Made by a program: the position numbers and the translations under genes. Below, one piece after another: positions 34,550-43,459 of a DNA stretch of 64,000 nt. How positions within the stretch are numbered: position 1 is the stretch's first letter; every line of letters starts with the position of its first letter. Source of the stretch: Nonlabens sp. Hel1_33_55 (GTDB lineage Bacteria > Bacteroidota > Bacteroidia > Flavobacteriales > Flavobacteriaceae); NCBI RefSeq assembly GCF_900101765.1, contig NZ_LT627735.1, positions 806,001-870,000 of the forward strand, in the 5' to 3' direction. The notes below the pieces were generated by a model that was given only the letters and a program-made list of their open reading frames with translations, was not told where the DNA came from and searched no databases.

Positions 34550-35440
34550 TTACTGTATTACGGGATCCTTGTGCAGGTCGAGTCGATAGCTCATCCCAAC
34601 ATTAATTTGATACAGGTTAGGTGTATCCTTGAAATTGATGGCGGCACTGGCATCTACCTGCCAATTCTTATTTATTAGATAAGCACCACCAGCGCGAGCT
34701 ATATCGTCGCTGTAAAAATCTGAGATAATGGTCTGGAACTCGCCAAATGCTGCCCAGTTGTTATTGATGCTATGAGTCAATGTGAAAATACCGCCATATG
34801 CAGGAAAATCTGTGCCTATACGATCTGCAATGAAGTTTCCAACGAATACCCAACGGCCAAAATTATTTTGAGTAATTAATTCTGCTCGAGGCGAAAATTT
34901 TGCATCTCCAGGTGGCAAAAGGCTATTAGGATCTGCTAGATCTATGTTTGCCCCTGCAAATACTGATACTGCAGGAATGAGATCCTTGAGCTTGATCCTG
35001 CGGTTATCGTGATAACTATATAGGTTTACCTTGCGTTCACCCCATTTTTTGATAGGATCGAGAATCAAATATTTTGCACCCAACGTACTGCGGGAAAAGT
35101 TTGAAAAAGTATTCTCCTGAACTCCAAAGCCTTGATTGATCGTCTCGTTGACATTTTCAAAAGTTCCAAAATAGGAGATTTCCAATTGTTCCCAAATCAA
35201 CCCGTAGCGCAATTGAAAAGCCAGACCAGTTATGTCTCGTTCATAATTGAGCAAACTATGCTCTTCATTGCGATAAAATGCAGATCCTTCAACCTGTATT
35301 ACATTCACACCTACTGCAAACGCGCCTTGCGACTGACCAGGATTATTGGTGTTTATGGTTTCCGTATACTGACCCATCATTGCCAGTGGCATCATGAATA
35401 TTCCTGTCAGGATTGGAACAATTAATTTCTTGAGCTGCAT
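34550..35440 (-). CDS. Outer-membrane beta-barrel protein, MetA-pathway/transporter-like
   Basis: 296 residues with a signal peptide (about 1-23, MQLKKLIVPILTGIFMMPLAMMGQ). The remainder consists of alternating amphipathic strands (FQLRYGLIWEQLEISYFGTF, ITQNNFGRWVFVGNFIADRIG, AFGEFQTII). It matches the family annotated as putative phenol-degradation MetA-pathway proteins, which are predicted OM barrels. No substrate is indicated. Promoter at 35457-35486. Confidence 0.8.
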   Translation of the reverse strand: MQLKKLIVPILTGIFMMPLAMMGQYTETINTNNPGQSQGAFAVGVNVIQVEGSAFYRNEEHSLLNYERDITGLAFQLRYGLIWEQLEISYFGTFENVNETINQGFGVQENTFSNFSRSTLGAKYLILDPIKKWGERKVNLYSYHDNRRIKLKDLIPAVSVFAGANIDLADPNSLLPPGDAKFSPRAELITQNNFGRWVFVGNFIADRIGTDFPAYGGIFTLTHSINNNWAAFGEFQTIISDFYSDDIARAGGAYLINKNWQVDASAAINFKDTPNLYQINVGMSYRLDLHKDPVIQ

Positions 35441-35456
35441 AGTTTATAATGAGAAC

Positions 35457-35486
35457 CAAATTTAAGATTTATTAAAGAGTCTCAAA
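35457..35486 (-). promoter_or_regulatory. Promoter of the outer-membrane barrel gene
   Basis: On the minus strand TTTG (35483-35486) and TAAATTTG (35457-35464) are 18 nt apart. The start codon follows after a leader of about 12-16 nt. Confidence 0.7.
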
Positions 35487-35505
35487 TAGGTAGCGCCGTA
35501 ATTTT

Positions 35506-35799
35506 ATGGCAAAGCTTTTAAACTTGAAATTACTACAGGCTATTCTAATTATCGTTGGTGTTTATCTAACCGTACGATTAATCGTGAGAATCTATGGAAA
35601 GTCCATCTTGAAATGGGCAGGAAAGAAAGCCATGAATCGCGTGCAACGCCAGTTTGAACAACGCCAGAATGGATCGCAAAGAAATACTGTGAATGAAGGT
35701 GAAACCATCATAAACGATACAAGTTCTACCAGCTCTGCAAATTCCCAGCGTTCCAAGAAAACCGTAGGTGAGTACGTCGACTATGAAGAAATTGACTAA
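35506..35799 (+). CDS. DUF4834 family membrane protein
   Basis: 97 residues. One hydrophobic helix (about 8-28, LLQAILIIVGVYLTVRLIVRIYG) is followed by a basic segment and a hydrophilic tail ending GEYVDYEEID, the family hallmark. It is probably an inner-membrane protein with a cytoplasmic tail. In Flavobacteriaceae it commonly precedes the YfhO-like gene, as here (30 bp apart), so a link to cell-surface polymer assembly is likely but unproven. Confidence 0.85.
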   Translation: MAKLLNLKLLQAILIIVGVYLTVRLIVRIYGKSILKWAGKKAMNRVQRQFEQRQNGSQRNTVNEGETIINDTSSTSSANSQRSKKTVGEYVDYEEID

Positions 35800-35829
35800 T
35801 TTTCAATTTCTAACGATCATAGTTCATTC

Positions 35830-38319
35830 ATGCAGTTCCAGTTTAAGAAAATAGTACCACATCTAGCGGTATTTGTCATCTTCATCATTGCTTCACTTGC
35901 TTATTTTTATCCGGTTTTGTCGGGTAAGAAGTTGTACCAAAATGATATTGTACAGTACAAGGGTAATGCTCGCCAACTTATCGAGAATAGGGAAACGACA
36001 GGCGAGGAAATCTATTGGACAGATTCGGTTTTTGGAGGAATGCCTACCTATCAGTTGGGTGCCCGTTATAAATATGATTTTATCGATGGATTAGATCGAG
36101 TCATACGTTTTCTACCACGACCGGCAGATTATCTTTTTCTATATTTTATTTGTTTTTATATCCTGATGATGGTGCTGCGCGTGGACTGGCGACTGGGTCT
36201 GCTGGGTGCTCTGGCTTTCGGTTTTTCCACTTATCTGGTGATTATACTGGGCGTTGGTCACAACGCAAAGGCACATGCTATTGCCTATTTCCCGCTGGTG
36301 TTGAGTGGTATAATTCTGGTTTTTCAGCGTAAGTACATTTGGGGTGGCATTTTGACTGCGCTGGCCATGGCGCTGGAATTACAGGCCAACCATCCACAGA
36401 TGACTTACTATTTGTTGATGGCTGTTGCCGTTCTTGGCATCGCCTATTTGGTAGATGCCATAAGACGTAAGATTCTACCTCATTATTTCAAATCCATCGG
36501 TATTATGATCGCTGCGGTTTTACTCGCGTTGGGAACGAATGCTGGGAATCTATTGGCTACAAAAGAATACAGTGAAGAAAGTACTCGTGGCCCTTCAGAA
36601 TTGACTATTAACGCTCAAGGCGAAAGCGTAACAACCACAAACGGTCTAGAATACGACTACATCACGCAATACAGTTATGGAATTGCAGAGAGCCTGAACC
36701 TGATCATTCCGCGGTTTGCTGGTGGCGGCAGCGGTGAGCGACCTGATGAGGAATCCAATACGGTAAACTTTTTAGTAGATACTTACGGTATTCCAAAATC
36801 TGATGCTCTGGCTTTTGCGCAACAGAATGTTCCACTTTATTGGGGTGCGCAACCTATAGTGGAAGCACCAGCCTACATTGGGATCACCGTGTTTTTTCTT
36901 GCATTATTGGCTTGTTTTCTGATTAGAGGTAGATTGAAATGGTGGACAATAGGCGCTGCTGTTTTGGCATTACTGCTTTCCTATGGTAAGAATCTGGATT
37001 TCCTGACACAGCTATTTGTGGATTATGTGCCGTTGTATTCAAAATTTCGGGCTATAACGTCCATTCAAGTGATCATTGAGTTGTGTTTGCCTATTCTAGC
37101 AATGGTCGGTTTGTATCAGCTATTTAATAAGAAACATGCTATTGAAGATAAATGGAAGGCACTCAAATATGCTGGATTAGGGTTGGGAGCTTTCATTTTA
37201 GTGATTGGCTTATTTGGAAATCAATTATTTGATTTTGCAGGACCCTATGATGCTTCTTATAGAAATAGCGAGGAATTAGGACAAGCATTTGTGGATGCTT
37301 TGCGGCAGGATAGATTTGAAATGATGCGTGCAGACGCGTTTAGATCTCTATTTTTTGTAGGTCTCATCGTTGGTGGATTATTTCTTTATCTAAAATCTAA
37401 ACTTTCTGAAAACCTGCTGATTTTAGGAATGGGAATCTTACTGTTGGTAGATTTGGTTGGATTTGATCAGAACTATATCAATTACAAAGAAACTCCAACA
37501 GAGCGCAGCAATTTTGTTAGAGCGAGTGATTACGATCCACCATTTGAAGCTACTCAAGCAGATGTTGAAATTCAGCAAGATGACGAGATTTTCAGGGTTT
37601 ACGATTTACTTCAGGATCCTTTTAATTCTGGTCGCGGTCCATATTTTCACAGGTCGTTAGGAGGATACCACGGTGCAAAACCAAAACGCATTTCTGATCT
37701 CGCCGATTTCTATCTAAGAGATGAAAATGGATATTTTATTCCACAGATAACTGCTCAGAATCAGGAGATTTTGAATATGTTCAACGTGAAATATGTGATC
37801 ACTGCAAATGAGAATCAGCTACAGACTTTAGTTAATGAAGAACGATTAGGTCCAGCATGGTTTGTGAACTCTTCTCTCGAAGTGCCTGATGCCAATGCTG
37901 AAATTCAAGCTTTAATCCAGCTCAACGGAAAAGAGCTGGCCGTCATTCAGAAAAGTGAGGGCGATTTTATAGATCTTCAAAATATCGGGCGCGATAGTTT
38001 AGCAAGTATTGAACTTACAGATTACTCTCCAGAACGCTTGATCTATAAATCAAAAAATTCTCAAAATGGGTTGGCCGTTTTTTCTGAAGCCTACTATCCG
38101 CATGGATGGAAAGCTACTATTGATGGTAAAGAAGTTCCAATCGCCAAGGTGAATTATGCGCTGCGTGGACTGAAAGTTCCAGCTGGTGAACATGAGATCA
38201 TTTTTTCATTTGAACCAGAAGTTGTGGCAACAGGAAATACCGTGATGCTTGCGAGTAATATTTTGCTGGCATTATTGATTCTGGGATCGGTTTTTCTCTG
38301 GATTCGTAAATCGAAGTAA
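35830..38319 (+). CDS. YfhO-family multi-pass membrane protein
   Basis: 829 residues. About 12 transmembrane helices occupy roughly 10-560. A soluble domain (about 570-790) contains the PAWFV and FSEAYYPHGWKATIDGKEVPIAKVNYALRGLKVPAGEHEI segments characteristic of YfhO, and a last helix (800-820) follows. YfhO proteins are GT-C-like lipid-linked glycosyltransferases that modify lipoteichoic acid or glycolipids in Firmicutes; in Bacteroidota the acceptor is not known. The next gene starts on the codon after its stop. Confidence 0.92.
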   Translation: MQFQFKKIVPHLAVFVIFIIASLAYFYPVLSGKKLYQNDIVQYKGNARQLIENRETTGEEIYWTDSVFGGMPTYQLGARYKYDFIDGLDRVIRFLPRPADYLFLYFICFYILMMVLRVDWRLGLLGALAFGFSTYLVIILGVGHNAKAHAIAYFPLVLSGIILVFQRKYIWGGILTALAMALELQANHPQMTYYLLMAVAVLGIAYLVDAIRRKILPHYFKSIGIMIAAVLLALGTNAGNLLATKEYSEESTRGPSELTINAQGESVTTTNGLEYDYITQYSYGIAESLNLIIPRFAGGGSGERPDEESNTVNFLVDTYGIPKSDALAFAQQNVPLYWGAQPIVEAPAYIGITVFFLALLACFLIRGRLKWWTIGAAVLALLLSYGKNLDFLTQLFVDYVPLYSKFRAITSIQVIIELCLPILAMVGLYQLFNKKHAIEDKWKALKYAGLGLGAFILVIGLFGNQLFDFAGPYDASYRNSEELGQAFVDALRQDRFEMMRADAFRSLFFVGLIVGGLFLYLKSKLSENLLILGMGILLLVDLVGFDQNYINYKETPTERSNFVRASDYDPPFEATQADVEIQQDDEIFRVYDLLQDPFNSGRGPYFHRSLGGYHGAKPKRISDLADFYLRDENGYFIPQITAQNQEILNMFNVKYVITANENQLQTLVNEERLGPAWFVNSSLEVPDANAEIQALIQLNGKELAVIQKSEGDFIDLQNIGRDSLASIELTDYSPERLIYKSKNSQNGLAVFSEAYYPHGWKATIDGKEVPIAKVNYALRGLKVPAGEHEIIFSFEPEVVATGNTVMLASNILLALLILGSVFLWIRKSK

Positions 38320-39603
38320 TTGAAACATCAATTATTTATTGTCGCATTCTACTGGCCACCAGCTGGTGGTCCTGGCGTGCAGCGATGGTTGAAATTTATA
38401 AAATACTTACCCAAAGACCAATTCGAGATTACCGTGGTCATTCCGCAAAACCCTGATTATGCAAGCACAGACCATTCACTATTGAAAGACATTCCTGAAG
38501 GAATCACCACCATTGAGGTTCCTCTAAAGGAGCCCAGCCGCTGGATCAAAAAGCTGTTTAAGAGAAAAACCAAAAAGCTGCAACGAGGATTTATTGACAA
38601 GACGCCTGGACTGTTGGAACAGGCTTTGCTCTGGATTCGCGGGAATTACTTCATTCCAGACGCTCGGGTTTCATGGGTGAAAAATGTTGTAGAAGAGTTG
38701 GAGAGCAGTACCGCTTTCGCGAAAGCGGACACACTAATAACTTCAGGACCACCACACTCAGTTCATTTAATAGGAAAGAGGCTTAAAGTAACTTCTGCAT
38801 TTAAAAACCTGAAATGGATCGCAGATTTTCGGGATCCTTGGACGACTATAGGTTATCACAAGTCTCTTAGATTGACCAAGAAAGCCACAGCAAAACATAT
38901 TAAACTAGAAAGTGAAATACTTACAAGCGCTGACCAAATCATCGTTACCAGTCCATCCACAAAATCTGAATTTCAAACCAAAACGTCAAAACCCATCACG
39001 GTTATAACAAATGGTTATGATCTCGAGCCTAATCAAATAGAGCAGCCTGAAGGCAATTTTACCATTAGCCATATAGGAACGCTGCTGGCAGATAGGAATC
39101 CGTTAGTATTGTGGAAAGCGCTAGCCGATTTAACTAAAGAACACGCCGACTTCAAATCAGATTTTGAACTGATTCTTGCTGGCAACGTAAGCTCTGAAAT
39201 TATTGATTCTATTGGGGAAGCAGGATTGAAACCATTCTTGAATCTGGAAGGTTACGTAAGTCACGATAGGGCAGTAGACCTTATGAACAACGCTCAAATG
39301 TTACTTCTTATTGAAATAGATGCTCCAGAAACTAAAGCTATTATTCCCGGAAAAACATTTGAATATCTTGCCAGTAGGCGACCCATTATCGCCATAGGTC
39401 CAGATGGATCAGAAATTAAACATATCATTCAAGATTCAAACGCTGGTAACTATTACGATTATCAAGGAAACGGTTTAAAAGAATACATACTTGAAAATTA
39501 CCGTCGCTTTAAGAATCACCAACTCAACGGTAACCCAACCGATATTTCCAATTATCACAGAAAACAACTGACTCAACAGTTGGTAAATACCATTGTGAAC
39601 TAG
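38320..39603 (+). CDS. GT4-like glycosyltransferase
   Basis: 427 residues from a TTG start that directly follows the YfhO stop. The N-terminal acceptor domain begins with FYWPPAGGPGVQRWLKFIKYL, the family signature. The C-terminal GT-B domain has SHIGTLLADRNPLVLWKAL, FLNLEGYVSHDRAVDLM and the donor-binding PGKTFEYLASRRPIIAIG. Residues 132-136 (AFAKA) come from a palindrome. It probably adds a sugar to a lipid-linked surface glycan. The next gene, a flippase, begins at the codon after its stop. Confidence 0.92.
   Translation: MKHQLFIVAFYWPPAGGPGVQRWLKFIKYLPKDQFEITVVIPQNPDYASTDHSLLKDIPEGITTIEVPLKEPSRWIKKLFKRKTKKLQRGFIDKTPGLLEQALLWIRGNYFIPDARVSWVKNVVEELESSTAFAKADTLITSGPPHSVHLIGKRLKVTSAFKNLKWIADFRDPWTTIGYHKSLRLTKKATAKHIKLESEILTSADQIIVTSPSTKSEFQTKTSKPITVITNGYDLEPNQIEQPEGNFTISHIGTLLADRNPLVLWKALADLTKEHADFKSDFELILAGNVSSEIIDSIGEAGLKPFLNLEGYVSHDRAVDLMNNAQMLLLIEIDAPETKAIIPGKTFEYLASRRPIIAIGPDGSEIKHIIQDSNAGNYYDYQGNGLKEYILENYRRFKNHQLNGNPTDISNYHRKQLTQQLVNTIVN
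38712..38727. repeat. Palindrome copy in the glycosyltransferase
   Basis: Exact copy read as AFAKA (132-136), in the linker before TLITSGPPHSVHLIG. Confidence 0.95.
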
Positions 39604-41073
39604 ATGGGAATTGTTATCAAACATAGCAGCTGGAATCTCGTTATAACGGGATTCGGTTTTTTATTGGGAGCGATTAATGTTCTTGCACTTGCGACCACGT
39701 ATCTGGATGCGGACTACTACGGATTAATGAATTACATTTTGAGTACAGCATTTTTGCTGTTCCCTTTGATGTCTTTTGGTTTGCACAATACCATTGTTAA
39801 GTATTACAGCACATACAAAACAGATCGAGAACGGAATAACTTTCTGACTCAGATGTTGTTCTGGCCAGTAATAGGAGCTATTCCCATTTTTCTGTTGTTG
39901 TTTGTGTTCTACGATGATATACGCTTGCTGATTTCAACCACTAATCAACTGACAGGTGACTTTTTATGGCCTATCTTGTTAATTGCTGTATTTCAGGCCT
40001 ATTTCGAAATCTTCTATGCATGGACAAAGGTGTATTTGAAAACCATAGGCGGTAATTTTCTCAAGGAAGTTTTCTATAGAGCCGCGGCGACTATCGCGTT
40101 GCTTTTGGTAGCATTTGAAGTCATCACGCAGGTTCAGTTTATTTATAGCCTAATTTTAATTTACTTCTTACGCATGCTGGCGATGGGAATCATGGCTTGG
40201 CGCACCTATGCTCCAAAATTTACTTTTTACAAACTAGAAGCGTCTAGAGAGATTCTTTGGTATTCCGTTTTGATGGTGATTGCAGGCAGTGTGGGAACTG
40301 CGCTTATTGATCTGGATAAGAATATGCTAAATCAATACGTAGACCTAGCGGACATAAGTTACTACGGCGTTGCTGGATTTATCGCTACCGTTGTTGCTAT
40401 TCCTGCACGTGGGATGGCTCAGATCATGCATCCTTTAACCGCAGGTTATTTCAATGCTGGTGACCTCAAAAAGGTTGAATGGCTCTACAAGCGCAGCGCG
40501 CTCAACCTTACAATTGTTGCAGGGTTATTGATGGTGTTGATCATATGTAATGTTCAGGAATTTTATGGATTCTTACCGCCAGAATTTGCTATTGCTATAC
40601 CGGTCGTTTTGCTTATTTGCTTTGTTAAGTTCACTGAGAATTTACTGGGCAGCAATAATGCAATTCTTTACAATACAAACTTGTACCAATTCACGCTATG
40701 GTTGGGATTGGGTCTTGCCATCGTCGCCTTTTTATTGAACATTTGGTTGATCCCTATTTTTGGTATGATAGGAGCCGCCATAGCTACCTGCGTGGCTTAT
40801 GTAGTTTACGCTTTCGCGAAAGCTTACTACGTCAACATCAAATTGCAAATGCATCCATGGACTGCAAAAACGACCGTCGCTCTAGTCGTTATCATTGTGG
40901 TAATTACCATATTCTATCCATGGGATTTTCAATGGAACCTATTCGTGAACATCGCAGTTAAAAGCATATTGATTTTTATTCTTTATGCAGTTCTAGTGTA
41001 TTTCCTTAAACTTTCTACCGAGGTCAACAGTGCCATCGATCAATTTTTTGCCAAAATAAAACGCCCGCAATAA
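39604..41073 (+). CDS. Polysaccharide flippase (MOP/Wzx-type)
   Basis: 489 residues with 12-14 transmembrane helices covering the whole length, the MATE/Wzx-like fold. It is expected to flip lipid-linked oligosaccharide across the inner membrane. It follows the glycosyltransferase without a spacer and completes a DUF4834-YfhO-GT-flippase unit. Residues 403-407 (AFAKA) at the end of a helix come from a palindrome. Its last codons and stop lie within the terminator hairpin of the convergent gene (41062-41082). Confidence 0.9.
   Translation: MGIVIKHSSWNLVITGFGFLLGAINVLALATTYLDADYYGLMNYILSTAFLLFPLMSFGLHNTIVKYYSTYKTDRERNNFLTQMLFWPVIGAIPIFLLLFVFYDDIRLLISTTNQLTGDFLWPILLIAVFQAYFEIFYAWTKVYLKTIGGNFLKEVFYRAAATIALLLVAFEVITQVQFIYSLILIYFLRMLAMGIMAWRTYAPKFTFYKLEASREILWYSVLMVIAGSVGTALIDLDKNMLNQYVDLADISYYGVAGFIATVVAIPARGMAQIMHPLTAGYFNAGDLKKVEWLYKRSALNLTIVAGLLMVLIICNVQEFYGFLPPEFAIAIPVVLLICFVKFTENLLGSNNAILYNTNLYQFTLWLGLGLAIVAFLLNIWLIPIFGMIGAAIATCVAYVVYAFAKAYYVNIKLQMHPWTAKTTVALVVIIVVITIFYPWDFQWNLFVNIAVKSILIFILYAVLVYFLKLSTEVNSAIDQFFAKIKRPQ
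40809..40824. repeat. Palindrome copy in the flippase
   Basis: Exact 14-bp core (40810-40823); the last G of the 16-mer is T. Read as AFAKA (403-407). Confidence 0.9.
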
Positions 41074-41082
41074 TTGCGGGCG
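41062..41082 (-). terminator. Terminator of the Ser/Arg-rich gene, overlapping the flippase stop
   Basis: CGCCCGCAA and TTGCGGGCG form a perfect stem around TAA, which is the flippase stop codon. On the minus strand the hairpin is followed by TTTTATTTTGG. The T tract is poor on the plus strand. Confidence 0.85.
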
Positions 41083-41107
41083 CTTGTTATAATTGATTTA
41101 GAGAAAA

Positions 41108-42517
41108 TTATCCTCTGGTACTGCGTCTGTTTGAAGTACTTCTTGAAGAACTGGATCTACTGTTACCTGAAGTTCTTGAAGCCTTGCTGGTACGTTGCGG
41201 TGCGCTTTTGGCAGCTGGTCGTGATGACCTACTACTTGTTGCTTGACGCTGTGCTTTACTACTTGATCTTGTACTTGAAGTTCTTGCCGCAGGACGTTGA
41301 ACCTTGCTATTGGATCCTGTACTCACACGATTTGTAGATCGTTGGGCTACTGGCCTTGCAGAACTATTTTGCGTTCGTGAGGATCTTGTAGCTGTACTCG
41401 TTCTAGAACTTGTAGCTTTTCTGTTATTGGAAACGCTGGTGTTCGATCTAGTTGACGTTCTACTGGAACGATTTACATCACCTGAAGATCTGCCTGTAAC
41501 TCCTGTAGTTCTTCCTGATAGTCCAACTGTAGAATTTGATCTACTTGTGGTATTTCTAACATTAGTAGACTGGCGATTGTTATTCACTGATCTTGAACCT
41601 GCAGTAGATCTTCCCACATTGTTAGATACCTTACGACGATTATCGCTACTTCTCGTGTTTACAGAGCGTCTGTCGTTAGAAACACTTGCAATCGATCTGT
41701 TATTTTTACGATTGAAGTCATCATTTCTTGAGATAGATCTTCTTCCAGATGCTATGTTATTACGATAATCTCTGCTACTTCTACTATTGGAGATAGCTCT
41801 ACCGCGATTGTCACGACGTCCTCTTTCATAGTCTCTGTACACTACACGATCATTAGGTCTGTAAAACGATCTACGATTTCTGTTATCTATGTAACATCCA
41901 TTATAGTAACTAGGCGTATTCCAGTAATTTCTATGGTAGGCATAAGAAAACCTGATTGGGTTATAGTATGCTCTATAAGGGCTGTTGTATACAACTACAC
42001 GGTTTATAAATGGTGCCGCATAGTAGCCATGCCATGGCTGATAGATATAACTTCTATTATACACATTGATAAATCCTGTATAGTTAAGAATAACTCCTGG
42101 GCTGCGATAGTTCACATAAAGGTTACCAATATTACGAACGTAACCGTTGTTATAATTGATGTTTATGTTACCAGCTTGGATAATACGACCATATGCATCG
42201 TAATAAATAGGTGTATTCTCAATCTGGATTACTGCTCCATACGTGTCATATTGCACAAACGGATCATAATTATATCCAGTATTAAAGGAAACATTCACGT
42301 TGCCCAGATTTGCATTTACTCCAAACTGTGGCCCATTGTCTAAGTAGTTAAAATCAAATTGTCCATCAGGGAAAACGGCAAATTCAATTCCACCTTCTGT
42401 GAAAATAAAGCTGTTGGAATAACCACGATAACGGGTATCGTCATCGGCTGGCTTTTCTGCGTTTGCGATTCCAAATCCTAGGAACAGCATCGCTAAAAGG
42501 GTAGATAGCTTTTTCAT
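41108..42517 (-). CDS. Secreted protein with Tyr/Asn-rich N-half and Ser/Arg-rich tail
   Basis: 469 residues. Residues 1-20 form a signal peptide (ends GIANA). About 30-220 is rich in Tyr and Asn with repeated strands (VQYDTYGAVIQIENTPIYYDAYGRIIQAG). From about 225 to the end it is a low-complexity, very basic Ser-Arg-Thr-Asn tract with almost no hydrophobic residues. Such a tail should bind nucleic acid or acidic polymers, or be disordered. I do not recognise a characterised family. The mature protein is periplasmic or surface exposed. It has its own terminator. Confidence 0.78.
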   Translation of the reverse strand: MKKLSTLLAMLFLGFGIANAEKPADDDTRYRGYSNSFIFTEGGIEFAVFPDGQFDFNYLDNGPQFGVNANLGNVNVSFNTGYNYDPFVQYDTYGAVIQIENTPIYYDAYGRIIQAGNININYNNGYVRNIGNLYVNYRSPGVILNYTGFINVYNRSYIYQPWHGYYAAPFINRVVVYNSPYRAYYNPIRFSYAYHRNYWNTPSYYNGCYIDNRNRRSFYRPNDRVVYRDYERGRRDNRGRAISNSRSSRDYRNNIASGRRSISRNDDFNRKNNRSIASVSNDRRSVNTRSSDNRRKVSNNVGRSTAGSRSVNNNRQSTNVRNTTSRSNSTVGLSGRTTGVTGRSSGDVNRSSRTSTRSNTSVSNNRKATSSRTSTATRSSRTQNSSARPVAQRSTNRVSTGSNSKVQRPAARTSSTRSSSKAQRQATSSRSSRPAAKSAPQRTSKASRTSGNSRSSSSRSTSNRRSTRG

Positions 42518-42704
42518 AATTGAAAGGTTTTACTGTGAACAACATCGTCCACGCTATTAACATTTCAATCAGCGTGCCAAAAAATAAATACGGGTTGTAT
42601 AACTCTTAAGGTTACCATGAAATATTTGACCGCTATTATTTGATAATCAGCATATTATTAGATAAAATATTTTATGTAAAAAATATCGATTTGGAACTAT
42701 AACG

Positions 42705-42723
42705 TTTTCGCTTGAAGCGAAAA
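42705..42723. repeat. Inverted repeat TTTTCGCTTGAAGCGAAAA
   Basis: A 19-nt palindrome around a central G, 26 bp downstream of the lipoprotein gene's stop. It equals the dispersed palindrome arms (TTCGCTT/AAGCGAA) with the TCGCGA centre replaced by G. It may be a decayed copy or simply a short terminator stem. The rest of 42518-42748 shows no gene. Confidence 0.5.
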
Positions 42724-42748
42724 TTAACTCTACAATATCTTAAAACTA

Positions 42749-43438
42749 TTAGAATTGGATGTAAAGAATTTCGGTATCATCTTCCAAATCGATGGGTTCT
42801 GCTATACCATAAGAAGTGTCCATTCTAAAACCTACATCTCCTTCATGAACGAAGACTCTAGCCTCGATCGCGCTACCATAGGCGATAGGATTATCGTAGG
42901 TATTTCTTAATTCCTCATAAGTCAGACCTGGCCTAATCATAGCATCTGGAACACCACCGGAATGAATAATTTCTATAGTACCGATAACATCAGATTCATA
43001 GTAGAAGTACGCCAATTCATTGTCAAAGCTATCCACAAGTTTGTAGATATCAAAAGTACCATCACCAGTTTCCAATACATCTTCCACTAATTGATCGCCT
43101 TCTCTTAATTGAGCAGCTAATAAGACTTCAAGACTTCGGTTTTCCATAAGTTCACCTAATTGTAGTCTGTTTAGTACTCTGGAAATATCAAATTCTTCGT
43201 AAACAAATTCTAGATTCTCTTCGTCTTCATAATATTCAATATCATTCTCTATAGAATTTTGCGAAACATCAACATCTTCCACATTTATATCATCTTTTAA
43301 TGCTTGAGATTGTGAGGTGGGTTGAGTCGGCTCGGCTATGTCTGCAGATTCCTCAGTTTGAGGTGTGCTTTCAATATTTTTGCAGCCTACGGTAAAAGAA
43401 ATTATGATTAGTGAGATAATCGTAAATCGGGAAAACAT
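42749..43438 (-). CDS. Lipoprotein of unknown function
   Basis: 229 residues with a lipoprotein signal; the lipobox TVGC places the lipidated Cys at 19. An acidic disordered linker follows (about 22-75, many Glu/Asp/Gln). The globular part (about 85-229) shows strands such as GTFDIYKLVDSFDNELAYFYYE and IGTIEIIHSGGVPDAMIRPGLTYEEL. It ends with DDTEILYIQF. No family is recognised. It is the last gene of the strand group downstream of the photolyase. Confidence 0.7.
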   Translation of the reverse strand: MFSRFTIISLIIISFTVGCKNIESTPQTEESADIAEPTQPTSQSQALKDDINVEDVDVSQNSIENDIEYYEDEENLEFVYEEFDISRVLNRLQLGELMENRSLEVLLAAQLREGDQLVEDVLETGDGTFDIYKLVDSFDNELAYFYYESDVIGTIEIIHSGGVPDAMIRPGLTYEELRNTYDNPIAYGSAIEARVFVHEGDVGFRMDTSYGIAEPIDLEDDTEILYIQF

Positions 43439-43459
43439 GGTGGATTAATTTTAAAGCGA

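Noticed and set aside
36610..36632. Half-site GGCGAAAGCG in the YfhO gene as a further palindrome copy
   Set aside because: Only one arm is present; the left half shows no similarity.
41304..41768. 154-residue open frame on the plus strand, antisense to the Ser/Arg-rich gene
   Set aside because: It is the mirror of a low-complexity AGN/CGN/TCN codon tract; the Leu/Asp/Val-rich product has no fold logic or start signal.
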